Assembly (NCBI GenBank): GCA_009780065.1 | Contig: WRAS01000002.1 | Location: forward strand, 137,916-201,915 | Origin: Bacillota bacterium | Lineage (GTDB): Bacteria > Bacillota > Clostridia > Christensenellales > UBA1242 | Length of the DNA stretch: 64,000 nucleotides | Direction of reading: 5' to 3' | In this document: positions 36,395-45,151 of the stretch, in pieces | Numbering within the stretch: the stretch's first letter is position 1 | Layout: each line of letters starts with the position of its first letter | Notes under the pieces: model-generated | Database searches by the model: none | What the model saw: the letters and a program-made list of their open reading frames with translations, nothing else | Told to the model about the DNA's origin: nothing | Made by a program: the position numbers and the translations under genes

Positions 36395-36423
36395 TTGCTA
36401 TAAAATAGCCAACATGATACAAT
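36395..36423 (+). promoter_or_regulatory. Promoter of the small island gene, predicted leaderless
   Basis: TTGCTA (36395-36400), a 17-nt spacer and TACAAT (36418-36423), then CAAAAC and the ATG at 36430. Confidence 0.5.
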
Positions 36424-36429
36424 CAAAAC

Positions 36430-36837
36430 ATGAACAAAGAAAGTTTAACTTTTGACGAAGTTCAAAGTGTCGTTCAGAATGCGGTTAGTTGGTGGGTACA
36501 AAAACTATCAGCAGGTCAAAACGTGTCACAAGAACAATTAAAAAACTTTCAAACAATTTTATCAGGTGAAGTTCAAATAGAATTGGCAAGAACAGGACAC
36601 GTCACTTTACAAACGGACTATTACCCAGAAGAACTTTTAGCAAAAGTCGCGCACTTGACACATATTCGCGGCTCGGAATTTCCACAAAAGACATTTATGG
36701 ATATAACTCCTCGTGAAGTTGGAATCAGACAAAATTGCCCTCATAGAGAGTTACTTTTTTACATTCAAAAAAAAACTAAACTTGCAAGTGACACAGGGGA
36801 AGCACAACGAGAAATAGACTTGCTTTCAAAAACATAA
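36430..36837 (+). CDS. Hypothetical 135-residue protein of the island
   Basis: No family is recognised. It is soluble and mostly helical at both ends (ESLTFDEVQSVVQNAVSWWVQKL; KKTKLASDTGEAQREIDLLSK), with a central TLQTDYYPEELLAKVAHLTHIRGSEF-like part and one CPH. It is convergent with, and directly abuts, the HEAGH gene, with no base between the stops. This suggests the pair arrived together. It could be an inhibitor or immunity partner, but there is no direct evidence for that. Confidence 0.65.
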   Translation: MNKESLTFDEVQSVVQNAVSWWVQKLSAGQNVSQEQLKNFQTILSGEVQIELARTGHVTLQTDYYPEELLAKVAHLTHIRGSEFPQKTFMDITPREVGIRQNCPHRELLFYIQKKTKLASDTGEAQREIDLLSKT

Positions 36838-38232
36838 TTATATTTCCTGCCAAGGTACGTCCATTTTTTCTACTGTTTGCTCTCTATTTTTTTGAACAAA
36901 ATCATTAAGTGAACTTATGGCATTTTCTTGCGTAACGCCAATTTGTTGTAATCTTTGTGCATCTGTCAAATTTGGGTCATTAAGAGTTGCAAATACTTTG
37001 TCTAAATCCTCTTTTGTTTTAACTGTTTCACGCAAAGCCAAAGCACCAGCCGTTCCAGTAAAATATCGAATACCTTTAAGCATTGTGCGGAAATGACTAA
37101 CATCATCAGCGGTGTATTCTTCTGGTTTTTTGCGTTTGTCATAGTCATAGCCATCAGGATATTGAAAACTTTCGTACAACACTTTATCAACTGTAGTGTG
37201 GGTAACAGTTCCAGTTTGTTGTATTTCCATAAATAGTTGATTTAGTAAAACAATAGTTCTCGAGTCACTCTTTTGCATATCTAAAATACGCTCGACTGCT
37301 CTATGTTCGCCACCTAAACCCATTTGTGCAAGTTGTTTGTCAGCCAATAGTTCTGCAGTTATTGACGGCAATTCATTTAACATAGTATCGTTTTCATTAT
37401 CGGCTTTCAAATATGGTCTTGTAACTGCGTGACCCGCTTCGTGAATAACCGATATTGCGTCCTCTGATGTATATTCTTGAACAACATTTATTTCATCGGT
37501 ATGAGGGCGATAAGTTGTTGTTTCTTGCCTAACTTCGCCTCTTGCAATTTTTTCTTTGAGTTCAACAATCTCTTGTTCTTGCTCCTGTTTCCAATCCATT
37601 CGCCATTGAATAGTGCTTTCAAAAGATTTTATTTGCCATTCATCAGCACCGTTTGCTTTTGCCTGTTCGAGTTCTTGCTTTGTTCGTTCAATTTCTTCGT
37701 CACATTCTGCTATTGTTTTTTTGTTGCATTCAATGTAATATTCTTCCGTTGAGCGACCAGAGTAAATTTTTTCATCTCGTTCAAGTTCCTCAATTTTTAA
37801 CAAAACTTGGTCAGAGATATTGCTTGCAACTTTTTTTGCGGTTTCAATACTCTCATCAAATGTCATATTCTTTTGTAGTTGTGTTTCAGCGATTACAATA
37901 GTTTCATTGTCAGAACTTTCAATAGGGCTACTTTCAATTACTGTTTCCTGCTTTTTTGTTGACGGCAAAATTTGTTCAAGAATAGGTTGTATTTTTTCAA
38001 GTAATGCTTTTAATGTAAATTTTTGTTTTGGCAGTTGTGGTTGCCCAGATTGCCGTGCCTCAATTTCGGTTTGCCCAGCCATTTGTGGAAATTGCTTTCT
38101 ATATAGTTGTTCAGCAATAGGGGCAAGTAAATGCATAACATCAATATCATCTTTGTGAATCGAATCAATAAGGGCTTCCCTAAACCCATCAAAACCATCG
38201 GCATACGTTTTGCTATAATCCTTGGGCTTCAC
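36838..38232 (-). CDS. HEAGH zinc-metalloprotease-like protein of the island
   Basis: 464 residues from GTG 38232. It has a helical N-terminal part, a charged coiled-coil middle (about residues 120-235), then VIHEAGHAV with His264-Glu265-...-His268, a canonical HExxH zinc site. Glu294 in SITAELLAD is a plausible third ligand (gluzincin type). The C-terminal 150 residues are helical. There is no signal peptide or membrane helix, so it acts in the cytoplasm unless released otherwise. No known family can be named. A promoter ends 6 nt before the GTG. Confidence 0.7.
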   Translation of the reverse strand: MKPKDYSKTYADGFDGFREALIDSIHKDDIDVMHLLAPIAEQLYRKQFPQMAGQTEIEARQSGQPQLPKQKFTLKALLEKIQPILEQILPSTKKQETVIESSPIESSDNETIVIAETQLQKNMTFDESIETAKKVASNISDQVLLKIEELERDEKIYSGRSTEEYYIECNKKTIAECDEEIERTKQELEQAKANGADEWQIKSFESTIQWRMDWKQEQEQEIVELKEKIARGEVRQETTTYRPHTDEINVVQEYTSEDAISVIHEAGHAVTRPYLKADNENDTMLNELPSITAELLADKQLAQMGLGGEHRAVERILDMQKSDSRTIVLLNQLFMEIQQTGTVTHTTVDKVLYESFQYPDGYDYDKRKKPEEYTADDVSHFRTMLKGIRYFTGTAGALALRETVKTKEDLDKVFATLNDPNLTDAQRLQQIGVTQENAISSLNDFVQKNREQTVEKMDVPWQEI

Positions 38233-38238
38233 ATAGAT

Positions 38239-38267
38239 ATTATCCCAGTTTTGTGGCGAAAAGTCAA
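38239..38267 (-). promoter_or_regulatory. Promoter of the HEAGH gene, predicted leaderless
   Basis: TTGACT (38262-38267), a 17-nt spacer and GATAAT (38239-38244), then ATCTAT and GTG. Confidence 0.6.
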
Positions 38268-38360
38268 AATGTTTGCATGAATTATGAAGTTTGTTGCTAC
38301 CGCAGGTGGCTCAAGGGAAACGGTTTGGGTTTGCGTGGGTAGTTTCTAATCGTTTTAATT

Positions 38361-38870
38361 TTACATTAATAACCGTACCACAAGTGCCCCCAACACCGCC
38401 GCCAAAAATACACAGAACAGCGCAACAGGTATCGCATACGAAAGATTACGTATTTTTGTTTTGGAAAAATAAATTGCACTTATATAGAAGACTGTTTCAC
38501 TGGAACCGGCGATGACACTGGCAACCCGTGTTATGTACGAATCTGGTCCGTGCTCTGCTACAATTTGTTCAAACAATGCTATTGACCCACTACCAGAAAA
38601 TGGTTTCAATATTATGAACGGCGTTAATTCGTGCGGAATACCCAGTAAGTCAAACACTGGCCGTGTTAACCACGCCAAGGCATCTAACAAACCACTTGCC
38701 GCAAATAAATGAATTGCAATCAATATTGTCGCAATAAATGGCAGAATATCAAATGTTAACTTTAACGCTGCCTTTGCACCCTTTACAAAAGACTGGTATG
38801 TGTTCACGCCTTTGAACAATCCGTAAACAAATATGAACAAGATAAAGACTGGGATTATAAATGCACTCAT
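38361..38870 (-). CDS. spmB: Spore maturation protein B
   Basis: A 169-residue membrane protein of the nucleoside-recognition (Gate) family. It has the start IPVFILFIFVYGLFKGVNTYQSFVKGAKAAL and the conserved LKPFSGSGSIAL and GSSETVFYI segments. With SpmA it is needed for full spore-core dehydration. Its ATG overlaps the spmA stop by 4 nt. The stop codon lies within the island's right direct repeat. Confidence 0.92.
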   Translation of the reverse strand: MSAFIIPVFILFIFVYGLFKGVNTYQSFVKGAKAALKLTFDILPFIATILIAIHLFAASGLLDALAWLTRPVFDLLGIPHELTPFIILKPFSGSGSIALFEQIVAEHGPDSYITRVASVIAGSSETVFYISAIYFSKTKIRNLSYAIPVALFCVFLAAVLGALVVRLLM

Positions 38871-39493
38871 ACTCCGCCCTCCTCTTCTGGTTGTTCAGGT
38901 GATTCCACGGGTTGGGCTTGAACATTTGGTTTTACTCGCCGCTTTCTGCCCATCCATTTCACGATAAAGACACCCAGCAATGTTGTAACCGTAGAAACAA
39001 TCAACGTCGGCAAAATAACAAACGCGGCATTTTCCGCGCCATGCTTTTCCAAGATACCTATTATTGTGGTGGGCAAAATCTGCATACTGGTCGCGCTAAG
39101 GACAAACAACATGATCATCGGCGTGGTTGCCTTTTTCTGCTCTGGCGTGGACATCTTTTCAATGGCTTCTATAGCCGCCGGAGTTGCGGCATTCCCCGCA
39201 CCAATCATATTTGCACTGATATTTGTGGCAAGCAAACCATTGACCTCGTCGGTCTGCTTTCCAAACAACCATCGAATAACAGGTCGCATAAACCTTGCAA
39301 GTGCATCTATCAAACCACTATCCGTTGCGATTTGTATAATGCCCATCCAAAATATGTAAATCGCAGCCAGCGTTATTGCCAATTGCACACCACTGGCTGC
39401 CGCCCCCAAAGACGTGCTTAAAACACCACCGGGGTTGGTAATTATCATCATCACCAAAGACGCCACCACCATAATGGCAAACAAAATCGACAT
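38867..39493 (-). CDS. spmA: Spore maturation protein A
   Basis: A 208-residue membrane protein with Gate domain features (ATNISANMIGAGNAATPAAIEAIEKM; LSATSMQILPTTIIGIL). It is paired with spmB, matching the Bacillus and Clostridium arrangement. A Pro/Glu-rich tail of about 20 residues follows the last helix. No Shine-Dalgarno sequence precedes the ATG. CATATAGAT lies 4 nt upstream, and a mother-cell (sigma-E) promoter is possible but not clear. Confidence 0.92.
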   Translation of the reverse strand: MSILFAIMVVASLVMMIITNPGGVLSTSLGAAASGVQLAITLAAIYIFWMGIIQIATDSGLIDALARFMRPVIRWLFGKQTDEVNGLLATNISANMIGAGNAATPAAIEAIEKMSTPEQKKATTPMIMLFVLSATSMQILPTTIIGILEKHGAENAAFVILPTLIVSTVTTLLGVFIVKWMGRKRRVKPNVQAQPVESPEQPEEEGGV

Positions 39494-39536
39494 ATAAATC
39501 TATATGTTTTTGAATGTTACAAAGTACCTTTAATAC

Positions 39537-39566
39537 TTGCCTCATTTATATCTTCCAAGGTAAAAT
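39537..39566 (+). promoter_or_regulatory. Promoter of the histidine phosphatase gene, predicted leaderless
   Basis: TTGCCT (39537-39542), an 18-nt spacer, TAAAAT (39561-39566), then AAATTT and the ATG at 39573. Confidence 0.5.
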
Positions 39567-39572
39567 AAATTT

Positions 39573-40193
39573 ATGAAAATTATTTTCGTACGACATGGTG
39601 AACCAGATGATTTTGATAACGATGGTAATCATTTGGGAAATCCCAAATGCCTTTTAACCGAGATAGGTCAAGAAGAAGCCAAGCAAGCAGGTATTGTAAT
39701 CAAAAATGCTTACAACCCAAAATATTTGATTTCCAGCACCAGTCCGCGTGCATACCAAACCGCGCAAATTATAAACGAGCAAATCGGGAAAAATTTTGAA
39801 ATACTAGAAATTGGCGTTGACGAAGAAATGCAACCCAACACAGTACCGTATCCATTAAAAATATCTAAAGAAACCTTTAAGAAGGCAATCGTGACATTGT
39901 CACAAGCATACACAGAAGCAAAGCGCATTATCATGGAATTGCTGTCAAAAGAATTTAATGGCGATGTAATCCATATAACACACGATCAAAGAATGATCAT
40001 GTTACATTGGCTAGTACTTTATAACAGAAAGCCAAAGCCAGAAGAATATTTGAATTTCTGGAACAATTATAAAAATACAGAATTATCACAACACCAACAT
40101 CCCAAAACACGACATTGCAAGATGTTTGCGATTGATTCAGAAAATCACAAAATTGAATATCCTTATGAAATTTACCACAAAAAAGCAAAGTAA
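39573..40193 (+). CDS. Histidine phosphatase (phosphoglycerate mutase-like) family protein
   Basis: A 206-residue protein. The catalytic RHG is in IIFVRHGEPDDF at residue 7, and the second histidine is in GDVIHITHDQRMIM. The body (SSTSPRAYQTAQIIN) matches branch-1 histidine phosphatases. The substrate is unknown. The sequence between about residues 95 and 150 diverges from cofactor-dependent PGM, so a small-molecule or phosphoprotein phosphatase is more likely. It is divergent from spmA. Confidence 0.8.
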   Translation: MKIIFVRHGEPDDFDNDGNHLGNPKCLLTEIGQEEAKQAGIVIKNAYNPKYLISSTSPRAYQTAQIINEQIGKNFEILEIGVDEEMQPNTVPYPLKISKETFKKAIVTLSQAYTEAKRIIMELLSKEFNGDVIHITHDQRMIMLHWLVLYNRKPKPEEYLNFWNNYKNTELSQHQHPKTRHCKMFAIDSENHKIEYPYEIYHKKAK

Positions 40194-40763
40194 TTATTTC
40201 TGTATTGTCCCAAGCCCCTCTAGCAACGGCAATTCCATATCCGTCTTCATAATTTCTTTAATTAATTTCAAGAACTTTGGCCCAGACTTTTCTAATGGTG
40301 CCGTGTTGTCAAAAATGTATTCGTATGGATAATCAAACATTGTATCTTCACTGGTGTCCAGATGACCTTTCCCCGTATCACGAATCACCAGCAACGTTTT
40401 ACAAGGCACCACGGCACGAAACTTTGCGATCTCGTCTGCTTCGCGAATATGTACGAACATCACATCCTGTTCTACTGCCACAAATTTTTTATACTCTTCT
40501 AATATATAGTTAAATGGCAAATCGTTATATCTGGAAAATGTGTTTTTCAAGTCGGCAAGCAACTGTCTCCCCTTGTCATCTTTTTCATAATTCCAGCCCG
40601 CATCTGCCGCAATCTTTTTTATTGGCGTAATGGATGAAACGTTACGAACCTCGAAATATTGTTCAACAAAACTGGTAAGACTGTGTTTACCTACACCACC
40701 CCGTCCGTTAATTACAATAACCGCCTGTTTTCTTTCTGGTTGATTCTTTTTCTTTTTTGCCAT
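40194..40763 (-). CDS. P-loop kinase-like protein with a variant Walker A (GRGGVGKH)
   Basis: A 189-residue protein with a basic N-terminus and then VIVINGRGGVGKHSL, a P-loop in which the usual Ser/Thr after GK is His. Later features (READEIAKFRAV; LLVIRDTGKGH; EYIFDNTAPLEK) resemble deoxynucleoside-monophosphate-kinase-like proteins. Where tmk often sits near holB in Firmicutes, this gene lies divergently beside holB. Whether it is an active nucleotide kinase is uncertain. Confidence 0.6.
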   Translation of the reverse strand: MAKKKKNQPERKQAVIVINGRGGVGKHSLTSFVEQYFEVRNVSSITPIKKIAADAGWNYEKDDKGRQLLADLKNTFSRYNDLPFNYILEEYKKFVAVEQDVMFVHIREADEIAKFRAVVPCKTLLVIRDTGKGHLDTSEDTMFDYPYEYIFDNTAPLEKSGPKFLKLIKEIMKTDMELPLLEGLGTIQK

Positions 40764-40798
40764 TTGTTTTTAACCTAATGATATGATACCATAAAGGT

Positions 40799-41527
40799 AT
40801 GGAATTTACAAACGAAACCTTAAAACGGGATATTCGAAAAAAATCAATCGCGCAATCATATCTGTTATTTTCCACCGACATATTACATCTGGACGAGATT
40901 GCAAAATGGTTTGCCAAACATTTCAAGGTCACGGATACATTCTGGCTAACACCAAAAGACGGCACAAATTCAATTACGGTGGATCAAACCATAAATTTTA
41001 CCGACAAGGTTAACCTTGCCTCTATTGGCGAACGTAAACTGTTCATTATTACCGATACATCCCAAATGACACCCCAGGCACAGAACAAGATGTTAAAAAT
41101 AATCGAGGAACCACGTACCGACACCACTTTTTTATTACTTGCATCCAACGAAGAAAAAGTTCTAAACACAATCAAAAGCCGTTGCGTCATAATCAATGTG
41201 CCCGTGTTGGAAAATTCTTTGACAAAACAGCGAATCATAGACGAGAATAAAAACTCGCCACAAATCTTTGATAATGCAAAAAAGTTATTAACCCAATGCA
41301 AAACTCTGGATGATTCACTCTCCTTCCTTGGTCTTTTGACGCAAAAGGAAAATTTACCAATTACACTCATCGCGCTTGCAAAAGCGGCGGAAGAATTGCC
41401 CCTTGATAAAAAGTATGCTATCCTTAAAAATCTTGCAATAATTAATCGAAACGTGGGCGCTAATTGCAACGCAACCAATGCATTCGATTTGTTACTTATA
41501 GACTTATTTAATATGGAGACAAAATGA
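40799..41527 (+). CDS. holB: DNA polymerase III delta-prime subunit-like protein
   Basis: A 242-residue clamp-loader-type protein. It shows the HolB/DnaX core (LFIITDTSQMTPQAQNKMLKIIEEPRTDTTFLLLASNEEKVLNTIKSRC) with the SRC sensor motif. The P-loop is absent, as expected for delta-prime, and the N-terminal region is shortened. ricT follows with a 4-nt overlap, the same holB-yaaT order as in Bacillus. A weak promoter ends 6 nt before the ATG. Confidence 0.85.
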   Translation: MEFTNETLKRDIRKKSIAQSYLLFSTDILHLDEIAKWFAKHFKVTDTFWLTPKDGTNSITVDQTINFTDKVNLASIGERKLFIITDTSQMTPQAQNKMLKIIEEPRTDTTFLLLASNEEKVLNTIKSRCVIINVPVLENSLTKQRIIDENKNSPQIFDNAKKLLTQCKTLDDSLSFLGLLTQKENLPITLIALAKAAEELPLDKKYAILKNLAIINRNVGANCNATNAFDLLLIDLFNMETK

Positions 41528-42339
41528 AAAATATTGTTCAAATACGGGTTGGTGACCTAAACCCCGCAACAAAGTTTGATACAGACCTTGATTTAAATAT
41601 AAACGATTTGGTAATTGTAGAAAGCCCTAACGGCGCAGAATGGGGCGTGGTGGCGTCTTCTCCATCCGTACCAAAGGGCAAACGTGACCAGCACAACGTC
41701 GTGCTTCGTGTTGCAAACGCGGATGACCAGACCACAATAGAGAGACTTAGAAATATGGCGCAACGTGCTATCAAAGAATGTAACGAAAAAATCGAGAAAC
41801 ATGGTTTGGAAATGAAGGTACTATCCGCATATTACACATTGGATGCGGGCAAGGTAATTATATCGTTCTCTGCAAATAATCGTGTGGACTTTCGTGAATT
41901 GGTGCGCGATCTTGCGTTCGCATTAAAAACACGGATTGAACTACGCCAAGTTGGTGCACGGGACGAGGTCAAAACCACAGGTGCGTTGGGACCATGTGGA
42001 CAAATTTGCTGCTGTATCCGATTCAAAGACGACTTTGACAATATAACCATAAAAATGGCAAAGAATCAAAACCTAAGTCTTAACCCGCAAAAGATAAACG
42101 GAATGTGCGGACGATTACTGTGTTGCCTTGCATATGAAAATCAACATTACACCGAGGTTAACGAGCGCATGCCAAAATACGGATCCGAGGTCAACACACC
42201 CGACGGCAAAGGTATCGCCCAAGACGGACATGCCCTAAAAGAAACCATCAACGTCAAGATGCAAAAAGGTGACCAAACCCGCGTTGAATGTTATAAACTG
42301 TGCGACGTCAATTGCAAAGGTTGCAGGAGTGGAAAATAA
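41524..42339 (+). CDS. ricT: PSP1-domain protein RicT (YaaT family)
   Basis: A 271-residue PSP1 protein with the family's cysteine signatures GPCGQICCCIRF and MCGRLLCCLAYE, and an extra C-terminal CxxxxCKGC. RicT with RicA and RicF forms the Y-complex that binds Fe-S clusters and steers RNase Y cleavage, also affecting sporulation in Bacillus. It overlaps holB by 4 nt (ATGA) and ends in a terminator. Confidence 0.92.
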   Translation: MKNIVQIRVGDLNPATKFDTDLDLNINDLVIVESPNGAEWGVVASSPSVPKGKRDQHNVVLRVANADDQTTIERLRNMAQRAIKECNEKIEKHGLEMKVLSAYYTLDAGKVIISFSANNRVDFRELVRDLAFALKTRIELRQVGARDEVKTTGALGPCGQICCCIRFKDDFDNITIKMAKNQNLSLNPQKINGMCGRLLCCLAYENQHYTEVNERMPKYGSEVNTPDGKGIAQDGHALKETINVKMQKGDQTRVECYKLCDVNCKGCRSGK

Positions 42340-42342
42340 AAC

Positions 42343-42367
42343 AAAACCGTCTTCACGACGGTTTTTA
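42343..42367 (+). terminator. Intrinsic terminator after ricT
   Basis: AAAACCGTC/GACGGTTTT with a 5-nt loop and a T run, just after the ricT stop. Confidence 0.85.
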
Positions 42368-42406
42368 AATACTTCAGTGAATTACATCATCTAATTCAAT
42401 AGTTAC

Positions 42407-42889
42407 CTATGCTTCAGCCTTGAACTTAAAGAACTCCTCTCTGTATGGACATTTTTGACATGCGGTTATTCCATTCTCGTCAAAATCACATGCTTCGCGC
42501 AAAATCTTGTCCACTTCTTTAACTGCGGTTGGAATGTCATTATCTTCTTCTATATATATTTTTTGTGGTTCTTCACTTTTATATATTTGTATCTCCCGAT
42601 CTTGTTTCTGTAAACCATGATTGATAATTCCGGTTGCCAAAACTTCTAAATCATCTTCCACCTTGCGTGCGATGGATGCAAAGACCTCGTTATTTAAATC
42701 GATGTACGCAACATCAAACTGGACCTCTTTATCCAATGAAAAAACATATTCATTCACCGACAACACCAACCCACCGCGCATAAAATTATGATCAACAACA
42801 ATATGTGTATTAATTTCTTCCGAGCGCAATCCAACAAACCCAACAACCTCGCCGGCTTTGTTGTATAAAATTATTCCCTTTAATTCCAT
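42407..42889 (-). CDS. Hypothetical protein with a C-terminal CxxC motif
   Basis: A 160-residue protein, no family recognised. The first half looks like a small beta barrel or PRC-like fold (GIILYNKAGEVVGFVGLRSEEINTHIVV), the middle is acidic and the end is ITACQKCPYREEFFKFKAEA, where the Cys pair could bind zinc or iron-sulfur with other cysteines (ACDF). It is convergent with ricT and lies next to rsmA. CATAAT ends 6 nt before the ATG. Confidence 0.65.
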   Translation of the reverse strand: MELKGIILYNKAGEVVGFVGLRSEEINTHIVVDHNFMRGGLVLSVNEYVFSLDKEVQFDVAYIDLNNEVFASIARKVEDDLEVLATGIINHGLQKQDREIQIYKSEEPQKIYIEEDNDIPTAVKEVDKILREACDFDENGITACQKCPYREEFFKFKAEA

Positions 42890-42951
42890 AGTTTTATTAT
42901 GACACCAATCTCGGCACCAAATTTGTCAAATCAAAAAGAAATGTGTCGCAT

Positions 42952-43749
42952 TTATTTTATGGCTACTAATTTCAAAAATTGTTGCACTGTCAATTGCTCT
43001 GGTCGTTTGGTCGGGTCTATCCCAACATTTACAAGCCGTGCCTCGGCATCTTCCCTGCTTAACCCGCATACGTTCATTAACCCATTCGCAATCGTTTTGC
43101 GCCTGTTGGAAAACAAACCTTTTAATAACCTCTCTAATTCGTTCACATCATACGTAAATTTCTCTGGATGCCTTTTAACCACCACAAATACCGAATCCAC
43201 ATTTGGTTGCGGTACAAACAATGTTCGTGGCACCTTTTTCACAATCTTTGCGCTTCCCCATGATTTTACCGCAACCGATAATGCACCATATTCCTTTCCG
43301 CCTGGCGCTGCCACCATTCTGCGCCCAAATTCATCTTGCACCAGAACACAAATCTCCATACAATTTTCATCACGCATAAATTTCATAACAAGAGGTGTGG
43401 TTATATAGTACGGAATGTTCGCAACCACCTTGTACGGTGTGAGCACGCCCAAATCGGCTTCTAAGGCATCCTGAAAGCGAATCTGGATATTATCCATACC
43501 AAACACCTGTGACATAATCGTTTTTTCCAGTTGCTTGTCAATCTCGTAACTGATAACCTGTTTTGCATGTTTTCCCAACACCCGCGTCAACGTCGCCGCG
43601 CCCGTCCCAACCTCGATAACCAAATCATCTTTTGTTAATCCCAACTCGCTTACGAATCCATCAAGATACCCCTCGTCCACAATAAAGTTCTGCCCAAGCG
43701 ATTTCTTGAACCCAAACCCACTTTCCTTTAACCGATTAATTATACCCAT
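42952..43749 (-). CDS. rsmA: 16S rRNA dimethyladenosine transferase RsmA (KsgA)
   Basis: A 265-residue SAM-dependent enzyme that dimethylates two adenines in helix 45 of 16S rRNA. The start KKSLGQNFIVDEGYLDGFV, SAM-binding VIEVGTGAATLT and the catalytic NIPYYITTPLV are all present. The usual length is 260-290. TATGAT ends 5 nt before the ATG. Confidence 0.95.
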   Translation of the reverse strand: MGIINRLKESGFGFKKSLGQNFIVDEGYLDGFVSELGLTKDDLVIEVGTGAATLTRVLGKHAKQVISYEIDKQLEKTIMSQVFGMDNIQIRFQDALEADLGVLTPYKVVANIPYYITTPLVMKFMRDENCMEICVLVQDEFGRRMVAAPGGKEYGALSVAVKSWGSAKIVKKVPRTLFVPQPNVDSVFVVVKRHPEKFTYDVNELERLLKGLFSNRRKTIANGLMNVCGLSREDAEARLVNVGIDPTKRPEQLTVQQFLKLVAIK

Positions 43750-43802
43750 ATAATATCATAACAGAAGTTACAAGATTTGTGATAATATCATTTAGGAAAT
43801 TT

Positions 43803-44627
43803 ATGAAAATAGTAAGTTATAATATTAATGGAATCCGTGCTGCAAATAAACTTGGTTTTCTTAATTGGGTAAAAGAAGAAAATGCCGACATATATTGCCT
43901 TCAAGAAGTCCGAGCCAGTCAAACGATTTGCGAAAGCATTTTAGAAAACTGCGATTACCATGTAATTTACAATTGTGGACAACGTCCAGGTTATTCTGGA
44001 ACTGTTACTCTAACAAGGTATATACCAGACAACGTTGAATTTGGCATGGGAAAAGAAGATACCGAAGGCCGCACTATATCCCTATTCTTTGATGACACAG
44101 TCATTATTAACTCGTATGTACCTAATGGTACCAATCGCCTAGATTATAAGTTGGATTATTTTGAAAGATTGACCACCTATGTAACTGAACTGGCCAAAGA
44201 ATATAATGTAATTTTGTGCAGTGATATAAATATCGCACACACAGAACTTGATGTTTCACACCCCAAGGAGAACAGTGGTCGCAGCGGATATTTGCCAATT
44301 GAACGCGAGATAATGACTAAAATGCTTGCCTGTGGATTTGTTGACGCGTACAGGACAATTCACCCTGAGGGCAAAGCATACTCGTGGCGGTCATACAGGT
44401 CAAGACAAGTCGGCGGTGATTTCGGTTGGAAATTCAGATTCGATTACATTATCACAAATGAAAATAATAAAGACAAAATAAAATCTATTACAATGCCCAA
44501 TTTAGATTACAGCGATCATTTGCCCGTGATTGGCGAAATTGATGTAAATACTGATAATCTTAAAAGATTTATTGCAACAATGAAAAATAAACAGCTCACA
44601 ATGTTTGACAAAAATCCCAAAATTTAA
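43803..44627 (+). CDS. xth: Exodeoxyribonuclease III / AP endonuclease
   Basis: A 274-residue endonuclease/exonuclease/phosphatase-fold protein for base-excision repair: MKIVSYNINGIRAA, CLQEVRA (metal Glu), GYSGTVTLTRY, CSDINIAHTELDV, DYIITNE and the terminal DYSDHLPV catalytic His. The ATG at 43803 gives the canonical N-terminus and has AGGAAATTT upstream. An upstream ATG at 43779 overlaps the rsmA promoter region. Confidence 0.93.
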   Translation: MKIVSYNINGIRAANKLGFLNWVKEENADIYCLQEVRASQTICESILENCDYHVIYNCGQRPGYSGTVTLTRYIPDNVEFGMGKEDTEGRTISLFFDDTVIINSYVPNGTNRLDYKLDYFERLTTYVTELAKEYNVILCSDINIAHTELDVSHPKENSGRSGYLPIEREIMTKMLACGFVDAYRTIHPEGKAYSWRSYRSRQVGGDFGWKFRFDYIITNENNKDKIKSITMPNLDYSDHLPVIGEIDVNTDNLKRFIATMKNKQLTMFDKNPKI

Positions 44628-44704
44628 TAGTATAAACTAGCATCCTATTACAGATGCTAAATCACACAAAAGAAAAACGGTGCCAAACACACGTGAAGCA
44701 CAAA

Positions 44705-44733
44705 AGAAAACCCCCGCCATATTTGGTGGGGGT
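44705..44733 (-). terminator. Intrinsic terminator of the 132-residue gene
   Basis: AACCCCC..GGGGGTT stem, with T-rich sequence on the minus strand. Confidence 0.7.
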
Positions 44734-44752
44734 TGATTATTTTTTTGACAAA

Positions 44753-45151
44753 TTATTTACGTTCCATTTCGTCTATTTCTGGTTCTATGCCAACGCCATA
44801 TTGCAAATGAAATGCTACTTTATCTTTTTCGCGTCTTTCTGCCTCGTTTTCCAATATTGCCGCTTTGTTATTGAAATCGAATTCACTAAAAGCATTCACT
44901 TTAAAAATACTTAAACCAACATATGCCTCACCAATAACACGTTCGGCACGTATTTTTTCATCCAAACTTTCCAAGGAAAAGTTTTCAACAGTCTCGTCAA
45001 CCCTGTCATAAGACGCATCTGCCAATTCCGGCAACTTTAATATATCCATTAACCTTTGTCTGGATATATGCGAACCGTTAATATTGCATGTTCCACGTTT
45101 TACAGTTTCGCGGACATACTGCTGTCTTGCTTGGATTTCTTGTTCAGTCAT
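44753..45151 (-). CDS. Hypothetical 132-residue protein
   Basis: No family is recognised. It is highly charged and mostly helical (MTEQEIQARQQYVRETVKRG; ERREKDKVAFHLQYGVG), with an acidic tail (IEPEIDEMERK). No membrane segment. It has a good ribosome site (AAGGAG, 9 nt before ATG) and its own terminator, so it is likely real. It lies between xth (convergent) and tatD. Confidence 0.65.
   Translation of the reverse strand: MTEQEIQARQQYVRETVKRGTCNINGSHISRQRLMDILKLPELADASYDRVDETVENFSLESLDEKIRAERVIGEAYVGLSIFKVNAFSEFDFNNKAAILENEAERREKDKVAFHLQYGVGIEPEIDEMERK

Larger units (their letters stand above)
36234..38363. mobile_element. Putative 2.1-kb genomic island flanked by a 16-bp direct repeat
   Basis: The exact sequence AATCGTTTTAATTTTA occurs at 36234-36249 and 38348-38363. 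The right copy covers the spmB stop codon and the left one borders the ribokinase promoter, as expected for site-specific insertion at the 3' end of spmB. Between them are two convergent genes with a 0-nt gap and a strong hairpin. No integrase is encoded, so it would have to be mobilised in trans. The alternative is a chance or ancient duplication of an AT-rich 16-mer. Confidence 0.55.

Noticed and set aside
36234..38363. Insertion sequence
   Set aside because: No transposase and no terminal inverted repeats were seen. The direct repeats fit an integrative or unknown mechanism better.
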